A DNA stretch of 18,865 bases, from contig JBKPAF010000070.1 of assembly GCA_046726275.1 (NCBI GenBank), positions 1 through 18,865 on the forward strand. The letters are read 5' to 3'. Under the pieces are notes generated by a model, which had not been told where the DNA came from, did no database searches, and was given only the letters and a program-made list of their open reading frames with translations. The DNA comes from DASXTW01 sp046726275. GTDB lineage: Bacteria > Actinomycetota > UBA4738. The position numbers and the translations under genes were made by a program. Below, one piece after another: positions 13,719 through 18,865 of this stretch (position 1 is its first letter; each line of letters starts with the position of its first letter).

Positions 13719-15797
13719 GTGCTGACCTTCCTCGCCGCGAATCGAAGGCGGGCTGCATGGCTCGCCTGGTCGTCCTGCGTGGTCTCCATGGTGGTCGGTG
13801 GCGTCGGATTCGTTGTGGGACTTCTGGGTCCAGAAGGCGACGAGTTCCTCGCGGGCATCGGTGCGGTGGGGATCTTCGCCACGTTCCCTCTGGTGGGCGC
13901 GGTGATCGCCTCACGTCGTCCGGAGAGCTCGATCGGCTGGATCTTCTGCGCGATCGGGCTCTCGTTCGCGTTCGCCACCCTCTCCGGCGAGTACGCGAGC
14001 TACGCGCTTCTGCAGAAGCGAGGATCGATACCGGGGGGAGGGGTCGCATCCTGGGTCTCGACCTGGGCGTGGCCACCGGGGATCGTGCTCATGTTCACGT
14101 TCCTGCTTTTGCTCTTCCCCACCGGCCACGTTCCCTCGCGTCGATGGCGCCTTGTGGCCTGGCTCTCGGCAGGGGTGATGGCGCTCACGGTGATCCCGGT
14201 GGCCATCGCCGCATGGCCGATCCAGGGGCCGATCCTGACCAACATCGGAGAGGAGGCCCCTGCGGGGTCCTCGGCGGCATTCAAGCTTGCCTACAACCTG
14301 CAGGTACTGGGGATCCTCCTCCTGTTCGTCCTGGGGCTCGCGTCCGCGACATCGCTCGTGCTCCGGATGCGACGAGCTCGGGGGGATGAGCGGGCCCAAC
14401 TCCGATGGTTCGCGCTCACCGGGGCGATCGTGGTGGTCGCCCTGATCCTGAGCAGCCCGCTGTTCCACGTTGGAGAACATATTCTCCCGCTGGTCGCCCT
14501 TGCCCTCCTCCCGATCGCCGCTGGGGGGGCGATCTTGAAGTACCGCCTTTACGACATCGAGGTCGTGATCAACAAGGCTGTCGTGTTCGGCGCCCTGGCC
14601 GCGTTCATCACGGCGATCTACGCCGCCATCGTGGCCGGGATCGGCACGCTCATCGGCCGACGAGGAAGCCTGGTGCTGTCCGGTCTGGCCGCAGCGATGG
14701 TCGCCGTGGCCTTCCAGCCACTTCGACAGCGGGCCCAGCATTTGGCGAATCGCCTCGTCTACGGCAAGCGGGCAACGCCCTACGAGGTGCTCTCGGACTT
14801 CTCCGACCGAGTGGCCGAGTCGTACTCGACGGAGGACATCCTCCCGCGGATGGCGGAGATCGTGGCGAATGGGACTGGAGCACGTCGGGCCGAAGTCTGG
14901 CTGGGCGTGGGCTCCGAGCTTCGGCTGGTGGCGGCGTGGCCGAGCGACGGCGCCCGGGAGCACGCTCTGGCGCTCGCCGGATCTGAGCTTCCGGAATTCC
15001 CTTCTTCGGACCAGGCCTTCCCCGTTCGCCATCAGGGGGAGCTGCTCGGTGCTCTCACCGTCACCATGCCTCCGACGGATCCGCTAACTCCCGCTCAGGC
15101 CGAGCTGGTGCGGGACCTTGCCTCTCAGGCGGGCCTGGTCCTCCGGAACGTCCGTCTCCTTGAAGACGTCAGGGCCTCTCGTCGACGGTTGGTCAACGCC
15201 CAGGACGAGGAACGCAGGCGCCTCGAGCGCAACCTGCATGACGGGGCGCAGCAGCAACTGGTCGCCCTGGCACTGAAGGTGCGTCTGGCGGAAGGCCTCG
15301 CCGAGAAGGATCCTCCCCGGTCGCGGGAGTTGCTTTCGACCGTCCAGACAGAGATGCAGGATGCGCTCGACACGCTTCGCGACCTGGCTCGGGGCATCTA
15401 TCCGCCGCTTCTCTCCGATCAGGGACTGCATGTCGCGCTGGAAGCTCAGGCCCGGAAGGCTGCCGTGCCCGTGACGGTGGAGGCCGAATCGGTCTCACGG
15501 TATCCACAGGACGTGGAGGCGGCCGTGTACTTCTCCTGCCTCGAGGCTCTCCAAAACGTGGCCAAGTACGCCGAGGCCACGTCTGCCCGGGTCAGGCTCG
15601 TTCATCGGGACGCCGAGCTGACCTTTGAGGTCGCGGACGACGGCCGTGGCTTCGAGGCCGACAAGACACCCCTCGGATCCGGTACGCAGAACATGGCTGA
15701 TCGGTTGGCGGCGCTGGGCGGCGCTCTGGAGATTCGATCCAGCCCTGGGTCAGGGACGACGGTTCGGGGCAGGGTGCCGCTGGGCGACCCCGACTAG
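13719..15797 (+). CDS. Membrane sensor histidine kinase, NarL/DesK type (HisKA_3)
   Basis: This protein (692 aa from the GTG at 13719) senses an unknown signal and phosphorylates a response regulator. The N-terminal 330 residues hold about eight hydrophobic segments (for example 17-37, 45-64, 73-90, 118-134, 145-165, 193-214, 230-247, 253-272, 288-312), then a linker with KYRLYDIEVVINKAVVFGA (274-292), typical of an actinobacterial kinase group. A GAF-like region spans about 355-480. The HisKA_3 motif ERRRLERNLHDGAQQQL has the phospho-acceptor His507. The ATPase domain shows Asn613 in EALQNVAKYA, DDGRGFE (640-646) and a final GSGT (677-680). The GTG at 13698 would add seven residues; I prefer 13719 because GGGGAGAG stands about 9 nt upstream. 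No response regulator is in view. It converges with the STAS gene, sharing the CTAG stop. Confidence 0.93.
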   Translation: MLTFLAANRRRAAWLAWSSCVVSMVVGGVGFVVGLLGPEGDEFLAGIGAVGIFATFPLVGAVIASRRPESSIGWIFCAIGLSFAFATLSGEYASYALLQKRGSIPGGGVASWVSTWAWPPGIVLMFTFLLLLFPTGHVPSRRWRLVAWLSAGVMALTVIPVAIAAWPIQGPILTNIGEEAPAGSSAAFKLAYNLQVLGILLLFVLGLASATSLVLRMRRARGDERAQLRWFALTGAIVVVALILSSPLFHVGEHILPLVALALLPIAAGGAILKYRLYDIEVVINKAVVFGALAAFITAIYAAIVAGIGTLIGRRGSLVLSGLAAAMVAVAFQPLRQRAQHLANRLVYGKRATPYEVLSDFSDRVAESYSTEDILPRMAEIVANGTGARRAEVWLGVGSELRLVAAWPSDGAREHALALAGSELPEFPSSDQAFPVRHQGELLGALTVTMPPTDPLTPAQAELVRDLASQAGLVLRNVRLLEDVRASRRRLVNAQDEERRRLERNLHDGAQQQLVALALKVRLAEGLAEKDPPRSRELLSTVQTEMQDALDTLRDLARGIYPPLLSDQGLHVALEAQARKAAVPVTVEAESVSRYPQDVEAAVYFSCLEALQNVAKYAEATSARVRLVHRDAELTFEVADDGRGFEADKTPLGSGTQNMADRLAALGGALEIRSSPGSGTTVRGRVPLGDPD

Positions 15798-16141
15798 GGC
15801 GACCCGGCTTCCTCCTCCAGGTGATCGTCCAGGGGGACCAGCCGTGGCAGCCCGGTGAGCTCCAGGACCGCGCGGATGGGAGCGTGGGTCGGCACCACGA
15901 GCCGAAGCAGACGGCGGCGGGCTCGCAGCCGGTCGGCCAGCTGCAGGAAGACCTTGACGCCCGCACTGTCCAGGTAGGTGATGTCCGTGAGGTCCATGAC
16001 GATCGTGTGCGTGCCGTTGGGCACCGCAGCTTCGATGGCGGCGGACAGCTCGCGGGCATTCGAGACGTCGATCTCCCCCCGGATCCGGAGGACGAGCCTG
16101 TCGCCGCGCTCCTCCGTTTCGATCGAGGCGAGGTCGCTCAC
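15794..16141 (-). CDS. STAS-domain anti-sigma-factor antagonist
   Basis: This 115-aa protein is a single STAS domain of the SpoIIAA/RsbV kind. The usual phosphorylation site is Ser59 in DLTDITYLDSAGVKVF (50-65). RGEIDVSNARELSAAI (21-36) is the conserved first part. In partner switching, the unphosphorylated antagonist binds the anti-sigma kinase and frees its sigma factor; a SpoIIE-type phosphatase restores it. The GTG start overlaps the stop of the upstream phosphatase gene in GTGA (4 nt), so it is translationally coupled to a gene whose product has both phosphatase and kinase-like domains. That makes direct functional pairing very likely. The sigma factor is not in the window. The stop shares CTAG with the convergent histidine kinase. 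Confidence 0.94.
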   Translation of the reverse strand: MSDLASIETEERGDRLVLRIRGEIDVSNARELSAAIEAAVPNGTHTIVMDLTDITYLDSAGVKVFLQLADRLRARRRLLRLVVPTHAPIRAVLELTGLPRLVPLDDHLEEEAGSP

Positions 16142-18669
16142 TTGGCAACCCTTTCACCGAGTCGTCGTCGCATGCGGACGATCGTGCCATCGGGTTCGCG
16201 GATCACTTCGACCGAGTCCATGAGCTCTTCGATCAGCTTCAGACCGAACCCGCCGTCCGGCGGCGGGGACTCCCTCCAGGTACCCGAGTCGCGTACGCGG
16301 ATGTCCACTTCGCCGTGAGAGTAGTCGGCCTCGAGCTCCAGGTATCCCGTCCCGGCACCGTGGGGATGCTCGATGGCGTTGGCGCACGCCTCCCCGCAGG
16401 CGACGAGGATCTCGTAGACCTCCTCCGGTGAAGCGTCGGCCTCCCGCAACCAGCGGCGGAGGGTGTGCCGCAGCGAGGCAAGCACACTTGGCTCGGCCGG
16501 CACCCTCACCTCGAGTCGGCCGGCGAACGGGATAGGTCGGAGGGCAAGGAGGGCGACGTCGTCGGACACCTCGCCCTGGAGAAGAGAGTCCAGGATGTGG
16601 TCGCACATCGCGTCGAGGTCCTCTCCGACCGCTCGCGCCTCCTCTTCCAGGCGGTTCAGGCCGTCGCGGAGGGAGACGCCTCGCCGTTCCACCAGGCCGT
16701 CGGTAAAGAGGAGCAGCGTGGACCCGGCCGGGATCCACGCGGACGCTTCGACGTCGTATTCGGGGTGGGGCGCCGCGCCCAGCGGCGGCGCCAGGCCTTC
16801 CTCGAGGTACGTTCCTCGACCCTCCGCCGGTATGACCAGAGCCGGAAGGTGGCCCGCGTTCGAATAGGTGATCGAGCCGGAATCCTGATCGAACACCATG
16901 TACAGGAGTGTGGCCATCTCCGACGGGAGGAGTCGCTGGACGAGTTCGCGAACCCTCCGCACCACCCGGACCGGGGAGCGCTCCTCGAGCGCATATGCGC
17001 GGAGGGCCATCCGGAGCTGGCCCATCGTGGCCGCTGCCCGCAGCCCGTGGCCGGCGACGTCCCCGATGGCGAGGGCCACGTGGCCGTTCGGCAGAGGGAC
17101 GACGTCGTACCAGTCCCCTCCGATCTCCATCCCGGTGGTCGCGGGGTGGTATCGCACCGCCAGGCTCACGCCCGGGATCACGGGCAGCGACTCGGGCAGG
17201 AGGCTTCGCTGCAACGTGGCGGCGATGCGGTGCTCGCGCTCGGCCCGTCGTTCCTCGGTGACGTCCTGCACTGTGCCGGTCATCCGGTGGGGTTCACCGT
17301 CCTGGTCGACCAGTAGCTTGGACTTTCCCAGCAGGACTCGCTCCTCTCCGTCCGGGCGGATGATCCGATATTCATTGGGGGGCAGCGGGTGGTCCCTTCT
17401 CTTTCCCATCGCGGACGCGAGGTTCAGCCTGATGCGTTCGAGGTCCTCGGGGAGGACCAGCTCCACGGCCTTCTCGAAGGTCACCGGAAACTCCTGAGGC
17501 CGGTATCCATGGATCCGGTACATCTCGTCGGACCAGGTGACGACGTTCTCGGGGATCAGATATTCCCAGCTCCCCACCCGGGCCACTTGCTGAGCCTCCG
17601 CGAGCTGCCTCTCACGCTGTTGGAGCCTGCGCTCGGCTTCCTTGCGTTCGTTGATCTCCCGGGTGAGTCGCCTGTTGGTCGCGGACAGTTCCGACGTTCG
17701 TCGTTCGACCCGGTCCTCGAGGCGCGCTGCGGCGAGTCTCAGCTCTTCGCGATCGCGCATCCGTTCCGAGACCAGCGCTGACAGGAAGAACGAAGTGAGG
17801 GCGACGGTCGCATTGAAGGCCTGGAGGGTTGCCATTTTGACCGCCAGGGAGCCTTCGGCGAACGGCCCCCAGCCGCGGTCCGCCGCCCAGGTCGCGATGA
17901 CCGCGACGAGCAGGGCCGCGGGAGCCGACCCGCGCAACTGGAATCGCCAGGCGGCCCACGCCAGCACGGGGATCACCAGGAAGAGCGGACGGATCTCCGT
18001 GCTGACCCCGATGATCGTTGTGATCGTGAGCACCAGGAACAGGACCGCCGCCTCGATCCATTGCTTCCACGACAGGGGGGAAGTTCGGAAGAGCATCAGG
18101 CTCAGCAGGAAGGGGGCCACGACGAGGATCCCCATCGCGTCTCCCGTCCACCACACGGCCCAAGCGGTCCTGAACTCTCGCGCCTGAATGGCTCCGGAGA
18201 CCACAAGAGTCGCGGCCCCGACGGAAGCGCTGACGACCGTGCTCAGGAGGGCGGCCCCCACGATGGCAAGCGCGTCGCGGACGCGGTCGAGTTCCCTTCG
18301 GAACTTCAGTGTGCGGAGCAGTTCTGCGGCGATGAATGGGGCAAGGGTATTGCCGGCGGCCGTCGCTGCCGCTGCCAGGAAGTTCGTGCTGATTGGCAGG
18401 TTGAGCAGGAGAGCAGCCGCGGCAACGCCCGGCCACACAGCCCGGCCCAGGACCAGGAAGGCCACCAACGCGATGCCGGTGGGCGGCCACAGGGGAGTGA
18501 CGTTTTCCTCGACCAGAGCGAGCCGGAGGCCGAGTCGGCCGGCCAGGTAGTAGGCCGCCCCGACGAGGAGGATCTTGATCAGACCGGTGAGGAACTCAGA
18601 CCTGGCGCTGAGGGATGCGCGGCGCGCCGCGGAGGTGGCCTCCACCGGCGCTTCGCCTCGAAGATCCAT
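16138..18669 (-). CDS. MASE1-PAS-SpoIIE phosphatase with C-terminal anti-sigma-type kinase domain
   Basis: This 843-aa protein combines a whole partner-switch control unit. Residues about 25-300 are a MASE1-type membrane sensor (many hydrophobic spans; LWPPTGIALVAFLVLG at 60-75 is a family mark). A coiled-coil follows (305-360), then a PAS domain with its C-terminal strands (362-475; VGSWEY, EYRIIRPDGEERV, GTVQDVTEERR). The PP2C/SpoIIE phosphatase spans about 485-712, with metal-binding motifs GGDWYD (517-522), GDVAGHG (536-542), FTDGLVE (655-661) and SDDVALL (702-708). The end (720-840) is an RsbW/SpoIIAB-like HATPase with GEACANAIEHP (N-box), VRDSGTW and GGFGLKLI. It probably dephosphorylates, and may also phosphorylate or bind, the STAS protein encoded next. 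The ATG at 18669 is chosen because GGAGGGGG (18671-18678) precedes it; an earlier ATG at 18816 would add 49 residues overlapping the divergent gene. Confidence 0.94.
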   Translation of the reverse strand: MDLRGEAPVEATSAARRASLSARSEFLTGLIKILLVGAAYYLAGRLGLRLALVEENVTPLWPPTGIALVAFLVLGRAVWPGVAAAALLLNLPISTNFLAAAATAAGNTLAPFIAAELLRTLKFRRELDRVRDALAIVGAALLSTVVSASVGAATLVVSGAIQAREFRTAWAVWWTGDAMGILVVAPFLLSLMLFRTSPLSWKQWIEAAVLFLVLTITTIIGVSTEIRPLFLVIPVLAWAAWRFQLRGSAPAALLVAVIATWAADRGWGPFAEGSLAVKMATLQAFNATVALTSFFLSALVSERMRDREELRLAAARLEDRVERRTSELSATNRRLTREINERKEAERRLQQRERQLAEAQQVARVGSWEYLIPENVVTWSDEMYRIHGYRPQEFPVTFEKAVELVLPEDLERIRLNLASAMGKRRDHPLPPNEYRIIRPDGEERVLLGKSKLLVDQDGEPHRMTGTVQDVTEERRAEREHRIAATLQRSLLPESLPVIPGVSLAVRYHPATTGMEIGGDWYDVVPLPNGHVALAIGDVAGHGLRAAATMGQLRMALRAYALEERSPVRVVRRVRELVQRLLPSEMATLLYMVFDQDSGSITYSNAGHLPALVIPAEGRGTYLEEGLAPPLGAAPHPEYDVEASAWIPAGSTLLLFTDGLVERRGVSLRDGLNRLEEEARAVGEDLDAMCDHILDSLLQGEVSDDVALLALRPIPFAGRLEVRVPAEPSVLASLRHTLRRWLREADASPEEVYEILVACGEACANAIEHPHGAGTGYLELEADYSHGEVDIRVRDSGTWRESPPPDGGFGLKLIEELMDSVEVIREPDGTIVRMRRRLGERVAK

Positions 18670-18670
18670 T

Positions 18671-18678
18671 CCCCCTCC
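18671..18678 (-). promoter_or_regulatory. Ribosome binding site deciding the SpoIIE-protein start
   Basis: GGAGGGGG on the minus strand lies immediately upstream of the ATG at 18669. It supports this start over the in-frame ATG at 18816, which would overlap the divergent zinc-ribbon gene. Confidence 0.65.
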
Positions 18679-18800
18679 GCCGTCACCCGATCGACGTGCC
18701 CGGAAAGCGTACTCGCTCCCTTGAAGTGCGGAACGGGCCTTCTCTGTACGGCCTTGGAGGGCTGCGATAGCCTTCGACGAGCCCGTTCGTGGAGGCCGAC

Positions 18801-18865
18801 GTGCGCTGTTCAGCATGTGGAAGCGAGAACGAGCCGAACAACAGGTTTTGTGAGCGGTGCGGGGC
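18801..18865 (+). CDS. Zinc-ribbon protein, N-terminal fragment (runs off the window)
   Basis: The frame opens with GTG and reads VRCSACGSENEPNNRFCERC followed by Gly, with two Cys-x2-Cys pairs (codons 3, 6, 17, 20) of a zinc ribbon. GGAGG at 18791-18795 stands 5 nt before the GTG, so the start is well supported. Only 21 complete codons are present. In actinobacterial and related genomes this kind of N-terminal ribbon often precedes an adenylate/guanylate cyclase plus ATPase/TPR protein, but the rest is not visible and other ribbon-headed proteins exist. It is divergent from the MASE1-SpoIIE gene, with 131 nt between the two starts. Confidence 0.82.
   Translation, partial: MRCSACGSENEPNNRFCERCG

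Noticed and set aside
13911..15032. A 373-codon open frame on the minus strand
   Set aside because: It is antisense to the histidine kinase sensor and GAF regions and is rich in charged residues without any domain.
16465..17316. A 283-codon open frame on the plus strand
   Set aside because: It is antisense to the SpoIIE phosphatase and HATPase domains, has no recognisable motif, and is explained by codon bias.
18670..18816. Longer start for the SpoIIE protein at 18816
   Set aside because: The extra 49 residues are Arg/Ser/Gly-rich, overlap the start of the divergent zinc-ribbon gene, and lack the ribosome binding site seen at 18671-18678.

Overview
The window looks like chromosomal DNA from a high-GC bacterium, most probably an actinomycete-type lineage (Actinomycetota, possibly known only from uncultivated genomes). 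The grounds are the frequent GTG starts, large LuxR-type ATPase regulators, a MASE1/PAS/SpoIIE/HATPase phosphatase with a STAS partner, a NarL-type histidine kinase with an actinobacterial-style membrane sensor, and a conserved coiled-coil protein of a kind I associate with Actinobacteria. This placement is inference; there is no rRNA or other strong phylogenetic marker. I saw no tRNA, rRNA, CRISPR array, transposase or integrase.

Positions 1-5633 hold the 3' part of malate synthase A (glyoxylate shunt), a small lipoprotein, a secreted matrixin-like metalloprotease (minus), an S9-family serine peptidase (minus), a 69-aa membrane protein (minus) and a lipoprotein lytic transglycosylase (plus). 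Apart from malate synthase and the S9 peptidase (no signal peptide seen), this is an envelope and secreted-hydrolase neighbourhood. Two upstream regions, before the matrixin and before the transglycosylase, can fold into hairpins and may be regulatory leaders.

Positions 5630-7654 hold a DUF2231 membrane protein (minus), a charged coiled-coil protein (plus) and a lone contractile-tail-tube (T4 gp19-like) protein (minus).

Positions 7804-13508 are the most unusual part. A minus-strand operon runs from a 1098-aa AAA/LuxR regulator, through a ferredoxin fused to a class III nucleotide cyclase (2-nt gap), to a 495-aa protein with an alpha/beta-hydrolase domain (39-nt gap). The cyclase keeps its metal ligands but has changed substrate-recognition residues. 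A tiny, probably leaderless plus-strand gene sits between the hydrolase and the tail-tube gene. A regulator, a redox-type cyclase and a hydrolase together could form a signalling or effector module, but that is a hypothesis.

Positions 13719-18865 are signal transduction: a membrane histidine kinase (plus), then on the minus strand a MASE1-PAS-SpoIIE-HATPase protein overlapping by 4 nt a STAS anti-sigma-factor antagonist, a compact partner-switching pair. The last 65 bases start a divergent zinc-ribbon protein that runs off the end. Two convergent gene pairs (5630-5633 and 15794-15797) share one CTAG as both stop codons, which shows how tightly packed the region is. No gene-free stretch exceeds 300 bases.
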